The notes under the pieces are model-generated. The model did no database searches and had not been told where the DNA came from. It saw only the letters and a list, made by a program, of their open reading frames with translations. From Armillaria gallica (lineage: Eukaryota > Basidiomycota > Agaricomycetes > Agaricales > Physalacriaceae), in NCBI GenBank assembly GCA_037576215.1, contig JBANDB010000011.1, positions 930,001 through 994,000 of the forward strand: 64,000 bases of DNA. Direction: 5' to 3'. How positions within the stretch are numbered: position 1 is the stretch's first letter; each line of letters opens with the position of its first letter. Made by a program: the position numbers and the translations under genes. Positions 50,895 through 59,617 of this stretch are shown here, piece by piece.

Positions 50895-52098
50895 TAAACC
50901 CCATGGATGATTGGTGTTCCTATGATTTTTTGGGTCCAGGAATCCGAATCTGATAGTCTCCAGGCCATGGGATGACCAGAAACTCGAAATCTGGGAGGTG
51001 CTCCTCCTTTTTTTCAGAAAGATCTCCTTATATCTCTGCCAATACATTTAGGATCATCCTAAGCTTTTGTACACACTATTATACAATATATATCGTGTAT
51101 TTTATACCGGAATTACCATCCCCAACACTCAAAAAGGCGAGATATATGGTATTTCGCATATTTTCACTATCGCCTTTTTTACCACGGATTTCACAGGTTT
51201 TAAATGTGTTCCTGGGGTGTTCTGGGGTTGTCAAAGTCAAGAAATCCATTGGCAACAACTCCGAAGTTTTCTGAAGCTCAGAAATGCAAGTTTCCATATG
51301 TGCTCCTCCTAAACTGTTACATCATTATTTCTATCATTCCTGAGACCACATAAATGTAATCAAGAGTCGTTTGGGGTTTTCAAGGTCGAGGAATCGATTG
51401 GCGATGTCCCTAGACCGATGCGATGCCTAGAAAACAAAATAAACCGTGTTTCCCCCCAATCCCCCATTTTTCATTGCATTCTGGTGGTCATATATAGCAT
51501 ATGAAGATGTATTCTAAGGTTTTCATAGTGTAGAAATCGATTGGTAACATCCCCGGAGCGATCCAATGTACGCAGTACTGTAAAAAGCAAATTTTCCCGA
51601 TTATGCCTAGCCATAAAATGCGCCACATGTACTGTAGAGGGGCCGTTTAGGGGTTTTCAAGGTCAGGGAATTCATTGGTCAAGTTTTCGAAGCGATCCGA
51701 TGCACGTATTACCCCTAAAACGCGAATTTTCGGTGATTTTCCGCTATTTTTCACTATTTTACCCTTTTTACCCCCTCCCCAGGGCCCCCATACCTCACCA
51801 GAGGGTTCGCTTTTATGCTATTTATGTTTATGCATATACTAGTACCATCCCCTGACCCACCCAGTAGCCTGAGGAAGCCAAAAATGAGCAAAAATGCGAA
51901 TTTTATCTAAAAATAGCCTGATATTGATGCCATCAATGCCATGGCACAGCCAATTCTAGGTGCAATTGATGGGCCAATTTGACCAGCCCAATAAGGAAAA
52001 AAAAGCGCACCAAAGTGCACCAAAGGGAGGGCCCAATTGAGATATTATAAATCTAAGAGAGGGAGGCCATATAAGGAGATGATTACATAAATATATAA

Positions 52099-52199
52099 TG
52101 CCAGTATGGTATAGTGGTTAGCATGCACACTTTCGCTATGTCATGTGACATTATTGTAAATCTTTTTAAGGTCCTGGGTTCAATTTCCAGAGTTGCTGG
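52099..52199 (+). other. tRNA-Glu-like module in right arm
   Basis: The sequence has a D-arm with GTAT/ATGC pairing around AGTGGTTAGC and an anticodon-loop-like CTTTCGC (TTC in the glutamate anticodon position). A T-arm follows with five pairs (CTGGG/TCCAG) around TTCAATT. About 27 extra bases lie between anticodon arm and T-arm, and the acceptor stem pairs poorly. So this is a tRNA-derived promoter module, as in SINEs, or a tRNA pseudogene, rather than a working tRNA. A TTTT run follows near 52203. Confidence 0.5.
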
Positions 52200-52343
52200 A
52201 TTTTCTGATAATCACATAATTTGATTCAGGTTTCTGTGCTGACTAATAGACCATGCAGTACTGTGAAAATACCTTATATAGGCTGGTGTGTCAACTGACA
52301 GTCCTGATACATTAATTACCACTGTCAACTGACACATTTCAAG

Positions 52344-53230
52344 TAGAAATCTAGCAGCCCAGGCTGGAGGATCTGGTCCTTCCACTCTTTGTAGTCCTGG
52401 GGGATGCCCATGCCAACGTCGGCGATGATTCGGGTGTAGCTGGCGGGCACCTCTGCTTGTATGGCGGCGACCATGGTCCCTCGTGGTCCGGTGTCATCAT
52501 GCGTTCCTGTCAGCGTGGCTTCTATCTCCAGCTTCTGGAAATAGACCATGGCTGGGTCACCGGCCATCTTCAGTTCCTTCATCTTTCTGTTGTGCATTTC
52601 TTCGACAGCGGGGTCGTGGAATTGCGCTTTGAATTCCAGGACGAAGTCCTCCCAATGAGGGTATCGGTAGCGTGGTCCGGTAGGGTCGCAGGGGTCATTT
52701 GTCCAGTAGGTTTTTCATCGGTGGCTCCACCAGTCCTTGGCCCTTTCGGCAAAGTGGGAGGTCGCGAAGACCACCATGAGCGAGGAGACCCCCTGGAATT
52801 GATGACGGAACACCTCAAAGTAGGTGTTACAGTCTCTGAGGAATCGGTCCATGTTGTCGTGCTCCCCCTTGAACACTTCGGGTGCTTTCATTAGGAGTGG
52901 TCGGACCCCTAGGAACGCTGGGGGGTCATCGGCGTCTCAGTCTCCCACAGGTCCCTGACCAGGTGGTACCCAGCCTGGGGGTCTCAGGATCGAGTAGTGG
53001 TCAGGGTCTGGCCAATACGGCGGGGCCCCGGGTTGTCCCCTTTGTTGCTGCCTCTGTCGTATGTCTAGCAAGTCGTCTCGTAGCCGCACGTTTTCATCGC
53101 GCATCTGGGCCATCTGACGCATTAGCTGTGCCAGCTGGTCATTCAGATCGGGTGCCGGCAGCTGCGGCAGTAGTCCTGCCCCTTGCGCGGGCCTTCCCCA
53201 TTTGTCGTTCATCTCTAGCATGGTATCCAT
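52344..53230 (-). pseudogene. gag, N-terminal and capsid part
   Basis: The sense frame starts MDTMLEMNDKWGRP at 53230 and includes a Gln/Met-rich coiled-coil-like stretch (LNDQLAQLMRQMAQMRDENV). The capsid-type segment PEVFKGEHDNMDRFLRDC...HFAERAKDWWS is followed by FKAQFHDPAVEEM near 52630. These are typical of retrotransposon gag (assembly of the virus-like particle). TGA codons near 52937 and 52711 interrupt the frame; both would be CGA. The frame stops at the palindrome near 52343 and resumes beyond it. Confidence 0.88.
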
Positions 53231-53375
53231 GCCTGCCCCCGTGATCAGTCTACTGGTTTCAGGCCCTATGTACCCGGGCCATCATGGGTTTCACTGTCGA
53301 GGCAGTGAGTCGGGGAGCAGTTCCGGGAAATCTATCTCAAGATCCCCGAACGTTTTCCGGTCGAGGTTGAATCTC

Positions 53376-54443
53376 TCATTGCGATTCTCCCTCCAGGCGC
53401 TCCTGCTCCATGATGGCGAGAGCGTTGAGGTCGGCCTTGAGGACCGTCTGCTCCACTGCTGTTCTTGGGCGGACTCCGACATCGCCTCCCTGCCATAGGG
53501 GTCCCACTCGGGACTCTGTCTCGATTCGTCGCCCTGTGGATGGGGGAAAGACGGACCGGTCTTGGTTCTCATAGATCCGGGCTGCGATTCCCAGAGTCCA
53601 GCCGTCGTAGAAGCTCCCCTCAGAGTTCTGTCGTCCCAGGGGTTCATCGCCTCGTTCGGTGGCGAGGTAGTAGTCCATATGGACTTGGGGGTATTGGTTG
53701 TGAGGCCAGCCAGCTCTGGCATTGAAGTCCCACTGTTGGAGTTCCCAGGCAGCAGTGACGTGGGGGCCGAGAATGCTTTGGTCGATGTCGGTGAGTTTGG
53801 GCCACTCGTAGTCAGGTCCAAATGAGTTGAGGGGATTACTGTCCCTTCGTTCTTGGACTGGGTCGGTGAAGGGGTCGATGGTGGTGTCGTCATCTCCCCA
53901 GAGATCGGGTTCGGGGTCCCCGGGGAAGGGGACCGGGTCTGGCTCTGGCTCATCAGGAGCAAATGGTAGAGCTCCTGCTGGCTCTGAGTAGCTGGGTCGG
54001 GGGGTTGATACCCTCTCGTGTATTGCCAGCCGCTCGGTGGCATCCATGTCATGGCTGCTCTGTCGGGAGTGGTTCTGCTCAAACCACTCGGTGATGTCAG
54101 AGTTGTCCGGGGGTTGTACTGGTTGGTCCCACTCCCGTAACTACAGAGAAAAGTGCTCGTCAAGCCAGGCGGCGATCCCAGCCTGGTCTCCCTCGTCAAT
54201 GTAGGGGATGCCGCTCTCCCCCTCCGGGAAGGCAGGTCCTCGTCGTGCAGGCCATAGCCTTGTCTGGTTCTGAATGGGTTGTTCGACCTCAGCGGGGGAC
54301 TCGGTGGGTCGCCATATCCTGCTGGGGCCCAGGGTCGCGTTTTGCAGGATGTGTTTGAGGTCAGAGGAACTCCGAACATTGGTCATCCTCCGATGGGCGT
54401 GCCTCATCGTTGGGCGCCCAGATGCCAGACTCGTCCAGCCCAC
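53376..54443 (-). pseudogene. pre-gag ORF of the retrotransposon, unknown function
   Basis: A single sense frame runs about 355 codons from 54443 to 53376 with one internal TAG at 54141, probably CAG. It is acidic and aromatic (YIDEGDQAGIAAWLDEHFSL, then PDYEWPKLTDIDQSILGP and WELQQWDFNARAGWP) and lacks transmembrane or zinc motifs. It lies directly upstream of gag in another frame. The longer open frame 54379-53291 on the same strand is composition-driven (Ser/Thr/Pro) and lacks such structure, so I take this one as real. No family is recognised; a start upstream of 54443 is possible. Confidence 0.6.
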
Positions 54444-54512
54444 TGCTCGTCTGGATTAGGGGGTGTAGGGGTCGACATAGTGTTGAGAGAATGGAGCGGC
54501 TCTGAAGTCGGT

Positions 54513-54671
54513 TCAGGGGACTCTTGGTAGTAGGATCCCAGTTCTGGTGAGGAGGTCCCGGACCTCCTCGACGTATGCGACAGTTAAAAGAACTGTGAAG
54601 AAAATGAGGGTGGCAAGGGCAATTGCTATGCCGATGCTGATGGTCTGGGTCGGGGTCAGGTCGGTGTTCAT
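54513..54671 (-). CDS. leader ORF e: 52-residue single-pass membrane microprotein
   Basis: The sense ORF starts MNTDLTPTQTISIGIAIALA and continues with a hydrophobic helix (TLIFFTVLLTVAYVEE), then a basic/hydrophobic tail. Its ATG overlaps the stop of the preceding ORF in the string ATGA. A homologue, MTPDLTNQQTIALGMAIS with the same helix position, lies at 62730-63041 in the related LTR element on the plus strand, also with an ATGA overlap. No stop interrupts it. Function is unknown; conservation between two LTR families argues that it was translated. Confidence 0.6.
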   Translation of the reverse strand: MNTDLTPTQTISIGIAIALATLIFFTVLLTVAYVEEVRDLLTRTGILLPRVP

Positions 54672-54835
54672 TCGTTTTGGCGCTGTCGTTGTCGTAGTAC
54701 TTCTATGGCTCGCGCAATTTCTACCCACAGGGTTATTACCTGGTAGATAGTGATCTGGAGGCAGATGAAGGTTACCGCAGCAAGAATTTGTTCTCGCTCG
54801 GTAAGCTGTCTGTTTGGGGAAGGTGTGGTGTCTAT
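54668..54835 (-). pseudogene. leader ORF d: small hydrophobic protein, start codon lost
   Basis: Reads about 55 codons ending EIARAIEVLRQRQRQNE with a hydrophobic core (ILAAVTFICLQITIYQVITL). The expected start reads ATA and sits where the upstream ORF stops (TGATAG, likely once TGATGG). The related element has a 44-residue counterpart at 62599-62733 (LVALILLKFLLYQISQLL). The stop overlaps the ATG of ORF e. Confidence 0.5.
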
Positions 54836-55107
54836 CAGAGGGTTCGGGGGTTGAGTCGTTGGTGTACTAGGTACGTTGTGAGTACTAGTTCGATTAGTAG
54901 TACGGCGAGGTTGTCAAAGAGCTCGACGTCTTCTTCAGTGGGTGTGGGAGGAGGAGTTGGGGGCGACGTCGTGAAGAGTGAGTGATGGTTTGGGGATAAG
55001 GGTGTGCAAGGGCACGTAATGTTGTGGGGGTCTGTTCTGGTTTTTGGGGTCCTCGGTGGTGTAACCGAGGTAACAAAGAAGGGCGAGGATAAAGATGAGG
55101 GCCACAC
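54835..55107 (-). CDS. leader ORF c: Pro/Thr-rich with C-terminal hydrophobic helix
   Basis: 90 codons from ATG at 55107: a Pro/Thr/Ser-rich N-terminal half, then EEDVELFDNLAVLLIELVLT with a membrane-length hydrophobic segment. It has no counterpart found at 62.6 kb. The start is uncertain and the N-terminal half overlaps ORF b in another frame, so the real ORF may be shorter. Confidence 0.4.
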   Translation of the reverse strand: MWPSSLSSPFFVTSVTPPRTPKTRTDPHNITCPCTPLSPNHHSLFTTSPPTPPPTPTEEDVELFDNLAVLLIELVLTTYLVHQRLNPRTL

Positions 55108-55153
55108 TAAAGAATGCGGTGAGGATGATAGCGAGGATGACTCAGGATTCCAT
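54935..55153 (-). pseudogene. leader ORF b: membrane microprotein with early TGA
   Basis: From ATG at 55153 the frame reads MES, TGA, then VILAIILTAFFSVALIFILA and LLCYLGYTTEDPKNQNR to a stop at 54935. The 20-plus hydrophobic run is a clear membrane helix. The single TGA at codon 4 is consistent with the CpG decay seen elsewhere or a Trp codon change. No homologue at 62.6 kb was recognised. Confidence 0.45.
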
Positions 55154-55178
55154 GGGGAACTGTATCATACGCGAGGTT

Positions 55179-55391
55179 CTAGTTGATGTTGCTATCGTAG
55201 TCGCCTCCATAGTAACCACAGTAGTCATAGTGGTGGTCTTCTTCATCAGAGTCGGGGCCTTTGGGTCAGTGCTGATGGTATCTGTGCTTTTGGTTGTTCC
55301 GGGGTCTCTTTCCTCTAGCTCCTTCGTGAGCTTTGTGTTCGGGGTTCTTCTTCGATTTCTGGGGGTTTCGGCTTCTTTGGTTTGATGGCAT
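55179..55391 (-). pseudogene. leader ORF a: basic protein with YDYCGY tail
   Basis: Seventy codons from ATG at 55391, starting MPSNQRSRNPQKSKKNPEHK, very rich in Lys/Arg. The tail is YDYCGYYGGDYDSNIN. One TGA (near 55265) interrupts it where CGA is likely. The plus-strand element has an intact homologue at 62424-62618 with KNPEQKA and YDYCGYGDYDANID. It is the first ORF after the primer-binding site. Basic character suggests nucleic-acid binding, but that is inference. Confidence 0.6.
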
Positions 55392-55428
55392 AAGACTTTT
55401 GCGGCAAGCGTTAGGAAGTATAGTAGAA

Positions 55429-55442
55429 AGCTTCGAGCTAAT
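55429..55442 (-). other. primer-binding site, probably for self-priming
   Basis: In sense, ATTAGCTCGAAGCT immediately follows the 5' LTR. Thirteen bases are exactly complementary to AGCTTCGAGCTAA inside the LTR (plus-strand 55596-55608), about 27-40 nt downstream of the TATATAAG box, i.e. near the transcript 5' end. Confidence 0.7.
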
Positions 55443-55856
55443 TGTTATGCCTGGACCCAGGTGGAACAAGTAAACACTGATCGAGATACCCTCGCATTCG
55501 GGTTGTATCCTGATAGCGGTAATACTCACAGACCTCTGAGTGTAAGCAGATAACGCGTAGCAAGAAGGAGAGAGATAAGTCCGGTATGTATTAACTTAGC
55601 TCGAAGCTAGGGTACATGGCTGAGAGCTACGCTACTTATATATCGTTCAGTTTGTTTCTAATAATAAACTGGTTGTGCGGTTGTCGGACGATAAATGTCA
55701 GGAGACCTGTCAGTATCCAGGCAGCTGAGCTGTCGTGCGTCTGAAGCATGGATAAGAGCTGGGTATTGTGTGGTTGATCGAGATGCCAAGGTGCCGTGAT
55801 AAGATATGGTGCCGAGGTGCCAAGATAAGATAAGAAAAAGCAGAAAAATCATAACA
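55443..55856 (-). repeat. 5' LTR of the Ty3-type element
   Basis: 414 bp, with a TATATAAG promoter box at plus 55635-55642. It differs from the 3' LTR by an extra 26-27 bp near 55798-55825 and about ten transitions. Followed on the outside by the CAGCA duplication at 55857. Confidence 0.93.
55635..55642 (-). promoter_or_regulatory. TATA box of the 5' LTR
   Basis: TATATAAG in sense; the same box is present in the 3' LTR and in the related LTR at 60841-60848. It sets the transcript start close to the self-complementary AGCTTCGAGCTAA. Confidence 0.6.
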
Positions 55857-55861
55857 CAGCA

Positions 55862-58800
55862 TCCCCCTTGATATGCTTCTCGATAGTTGCACCAACTTCA
55901 CTTCTACGATTTGATAATTGTAACATGGTGCGTAAATAATATTCATTGCTACATTTTATATATTCTCATGCAATTATCAGGAGGATATCCATTCCACCGT
56001 CTCTATAACAAATTCAGATCAGGTGATACCTAACATATCTCTTCCCTCGTCACTGGTGGATCATGCTCAGGATTCTGATTCCAACAATTCCGATGATGAA
56101 TCAGAAGATACTCTGCCACAAGAAAATGTTACTACAGACAACTCAGAGAATCTCATATTACAGATGCTGAAGGCCAGTCATGCAATGAGAAATACTCCGC
56201 AAGGTGGGAAATTTTTATCTTCAATATAAGCTGATTTTTTATTATGGTTATAACTTTTTAGGTGAACCATGTCCCCAGCTGCACACTTCTACAATGCCAA
56301 TCCTGAAAAATACGGATCGATCAGGCCTCTCTGACCCTCCAGTTCTCGAATTATTCCATCACACTGTCCAATCACTGCCTGATGCACAATCAGAGTATCA
56401 GACTGTGAAGAAGGACATATTTCATGCACTTCAAATGATTCCAACCCCTCGAGACCATGGCATGCAACCAACATTTCTTCATGAGACATGCAACCATCTA
56501 CTCAGATGGGACCCTCTGAGTTGTGAGAGTGTGGACAAGGCCTGTCAGAAATTTTTTAACCTCAGTTTTGATGAAATGCTCTTACGGAATCCATGTTTTA
56601 TTCAGGAGTGAACCCCACATTATGTTCCACAACCAAGTGTTCTTGTTCCATCTCTCCTTCATGTCTTCGAGACTCTTGGAAAGAGTTTGGATGCTAAAAC
56701 CGGAGCACCTCTGTTCTCTAAGAAGTCATGGACCAAAGCATTTGCTGTACTTGATCTGGCCCGTGAAGGTTATCTATCTGACAACAAGGACATCATGCTG
56801 TATGAAAAGGCTGGTATTGATCAGTTTGGGCTACAGAAGTGGAGATGTCTGCGTGGAACCAACAAGGTCAAAGGGGGTCCCCATGGTGATATTTATCACA
56901 AATTTGGTGCTTTGCATGGTGAGCAATATTTATATCTTCACCTCTCTGATTCAGATTGATGATTACTACACAGCTGGACCTCATCTGACTGTCAATTGTC
57001 TAACTGATCATTGAACATGGTTTAATCTTCAGGTAATGACTTCATGTTTACTATTATAGTATCATCCTGTCGGTCTCAACATAATTATAGGCCTATGCCC
57101 AACACATATGCAGTGTTGACTGGAATTATCATCATGATCTTGGAATGCTCAACCGGATATCATTTCTTCTGAACTACCTTTCTGATATTGTTGATGGAGC
57201 ATCCTCCTATTCAGACTGGATTAACAGGGATCTATATGAGAGGACAGATGAGCAATTTGGAATTTGCTTACTTCCAGGTATATTACAGTGTATCTCATGA
57301 TCTTATTGACACCCCGATTTCTCAGGATTTTACTGCAAAATAGGGCCCAAATTTTGTTTCTAGGAAGGAAACCTATGAAAAGAATGCAATTGGCAAAATT
57401 TTGCATTTTTTCCCATGGTGTTTCACTTTTTCTGGCCTAGAAAAAAAAATTGTACTCAATCTCAGTCAGTAATTGCAATCTTTAGACCCATGTCCTGCGG
57501 CAGCACAAAGACCAATGACAAATACATCTCTCCATCCCAACATAAGAAGGCACTTTAATATATGGATGCATGTATGGTTGACAACTGTTTCTGCTCAAGA
57601 ATGGTCTTATGACACTGAGTTGAATAATAGTAGGCAAGGACTGAAGGTTTCGAATTGGTCCCAAATCATGGTGGTCAGTGGCACTTATGTAACATAACTG
57701 ACACCATTTTTGGGAATGTACCTGCCTTATATAGGAGCCACGTGACTGTGTTTCACTTTTTCGAGGCCAAAAATCTCTAATCTCGACATAGAGCTTAGTG
57801 GAGCACATGGTGTATTCTTTAGTATTGTCCTTTGCATATTATAGTGTTTTTGAGACTAAATCTTATCCCAAAAAATTGTAGTTAGAAAAGTTGTATTTTT
57901 GTTTGTTTGCACTATGATTGAGTGTCGGAAGGTGATGAAATGCACTGTACATGCTTTAATTCTTGGTTCATCCATCATCTAATGAATGTAATATAGAATC
58001 ACTACGTGTTCGCTTTGGAATGGCACCATACAACAGTGACACTGCCAGCTTATTCAAGCTCAATGTGAGCAATGACTGGTTGCGACAACAACAAGGATTG
58101 GCCCTCCCTGTTCTTCCTCCAACCACACATAAAGCTCGTCACTATTTCTTTAGCCAAATCCGTGTATTTTCCACTCAGGCAGGCAGCGAGAGCAAGGGAA
58201 AAATCAACTACAAGGTGTTTGCCCAGGAATGGAACCATACAGCCAATGGAAAGGATCAAGTCTATATCTCCCCGGAGGTCCTTGCAGCATATACAAAATC
58301 ATGGGCAAAGTCAAATAACATTCGGGCAACTGAGGAAATGGTATCAGATAAGCTTGTTGAGGTGCGCCGAAGTGGAGAAGTGTTTTCTGCTGCAAACCTT
58401 CCCTTCCTGGACTTTCTAACTGGAAACGCACATGCGACTCATCCTAGCGAAGGCGTACTTGAGATGGACTTGATCCAGAAGCTTCCAATGGGGTCGTCAA
58501 TTTCTATAGCTTCAACAGTCTCTCGTTCATCATTGTCAAATGATTTACAGGTCCCAAAGGTGCTTCCAATAGCTACAACCTAGCCGTTGTCATCATTGTC
58601 ATTGTCGTCGTCGCTGTTGTCCTTCAGAGTACCACCTGAACCTCTCTACAACCATTTCCCCTCCAATGATCCTTCCCCTCCTGCAGATCTCCCTCGTTGC
58701 AGTCCAGATTTGCCTGTCATGCCTATGGTGCCAGATGACAGTGCCCCAAGTCCATGTATTGAGCTGGAGTCCCAGTATGCTGCACTTCCAGCCCCTCTAG

Positions 58801-59090
58801 TTTCTCACACAGTAGAGCCAGCGACAAAAGATTGAGCGACAGACAACAGGCATCATGACACAGATACGGAGAGAGACAGAAAAAGACGTCGCACCATTCC
58901 CTTGGAGGACCGGAGGCGACAGACAATCCGGAGTTGTCGACAATGCCGCAAAGAGTCTTGTCCAGGAGGAAGTAACATCTTGCAGTGTCCAGTCAGGTGT
59001 GTAGTGCCGTGTAAAAAGTGTAAAAGACTTGAGGGTTGTCGAGGCGTAGATGGAGGGCGAAAATGTACAGCAGGGAATGCGGGGTCATAG
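55862..59090 (+). pseudogene. DUF6729-like / exonuclease gene, 3' part
   Basis: The frame cut at 43341 continues with SPLICFSIVAPTSLLRFDNC. Introns at 55928-55980, 56204-56261, 56919-56973, 57033-57090 and a large one at 57278-57996 rejoin the reading (for example FGALH to AGPHL, LLP to ESLRVRFGM). Conserved-looking blocks are WRCLRGTNKVKGGPHGDIYH, LGMLNRISFLLNYLSDIVDG and ERTDEQFGICLLP. The tail is Cys-rich (CRQCRKESC, then CPVRCVVPCKKCKRLEGCRG) and probably binds zinc. TGA at 56609, 57012 and 58833 and TAG at 58581 break the frame. The protein is probably a transposon- or domesticated-element protein; no transposase core is visible. Confidence 0.75.
57278..57996 (+). other. 719-bp intron, possibly enlarged by an insertion
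   Basis: Donor GTATAT and acceptor AATATAG join LLP with ESLRVRFGMAP. All other introns in this gene are 53-59 bp. A 40-bp motif starting GTGTTTCACTTTTTC occurs twice (57419 and 57748), hinting at inserted repetitive DNA. Confidence 0.6.
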
Positions 59091-59617
59091 CATACATCGA
59101 TGTCAAAAGGATAAAGAAATCAAAGTGGAACGAGATCTCCCTGACATTAGCTTCCAGATATAACATATACAAATAACATCGGATTCACCTGTTATGGACC
59201 TCCCGAATCTTTTCTTTTTTTATTCTTTTTCTCCGTTTGGGGCGAGCGACACCCAGTGGAATGGATGGAAAACCTGCCTCAGTGCCTTGGTGCCGGTGAT
59301 ATGATTTCAAACTCCAATGACATGTCATCGCCCTCGCTCTCACTGGGACAGTCACCGATCTCGCGAGCGGCTTGTCCCCCGCCATTCTCGCTTGTCACTG
59401 ACGCCTGGGCAGGGGTGGGTCACCATCCTGGGGGTTTGTGACTCATCATGCTCACAGCTCTCTCTTCTCTCGGGCTTTCTCAGGGCCGGGCCCTAGTGTC
59501 TCAGCTTTGTCTCTCTTTCTTTCTTTCACCCTCTCTCTTGCTCTCGGATGAGCACGCATGCACAATTTTTTTTTTTTTGTCGCCTTCCAAGCAGCAACAA
59601 GCTACAAGACAAGACAA

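Larger units (their letters stand above)
49359..52343. mobile_element. large palindromic (foldback) element inside gag
   Basis: Two arms of about 1.45 kb (49359-50815 and about 50895-52343) are near-perfect reverse complements around a centre near 50851. Differences seen: G/A near 49485 versus its partner, one base in a C-run (50480 versus 51230), and a divergent loop. The ends are GTGTCAGTTGACAG with weaker inverted similarity (CTTGAAAT) outside. Each arm carries a tRNA-like module and four degenerate 140-bp repeats. There is no coding capacity; ORFs with the same sequence on opposite strands simply mirror the arms. It interrupts gag between DFYLK and IRWILG. No clear direct target duplication was found. 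Confidence 0.88.
43342..55856 (-). mobile_element. Ty3-type LTR retrotransposon (Tf1/sushi-like chromovirus), 12.5 kb with nested insertion
   Basis: Two LTRs (43342-43729 and 55443-55856) flank gag-pol read on the minus strand. The LTRs start TGTTA and end TAACA. A 5-bp duplication CAGCA lies at 43337-43341 and 55857-55861. Order in sense: LTR, primer site, short leader ORFs, pre-gag ORF, gag with zinc knuckle, protease, reverse transcriptase, RNase H, integrase, chromodomain, polypurine tract, LTR. This order, the chromodomain and apparent self-priming fit the Tf1/sushi group. The LTRs differ by roughly ten substitutions, all transitions, plus a 26-27 bp indel, so insertion was not very recent. 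The element carries about a dozen in-frame stops, at least one frameshift and a 3 kb palindrome in gag, and is dead. Confidence 0.93.

Noticed and set aside
50393..51274. Two ORFs with the same protein on opposite strands (50393-50734 and 50972-51274)
   Set aside because: They mirror each other because of the palindrome; a one-base difference breaks one of them and there is no domain.
53291..54379. 362-codon minus-strand ORF as gag
   Set aside because: Low-complexity Ser/Thr/Pro composition; the alternative frame 54443-53376 has the richer aromatic/acidic protein character and a more plausible position before gag.
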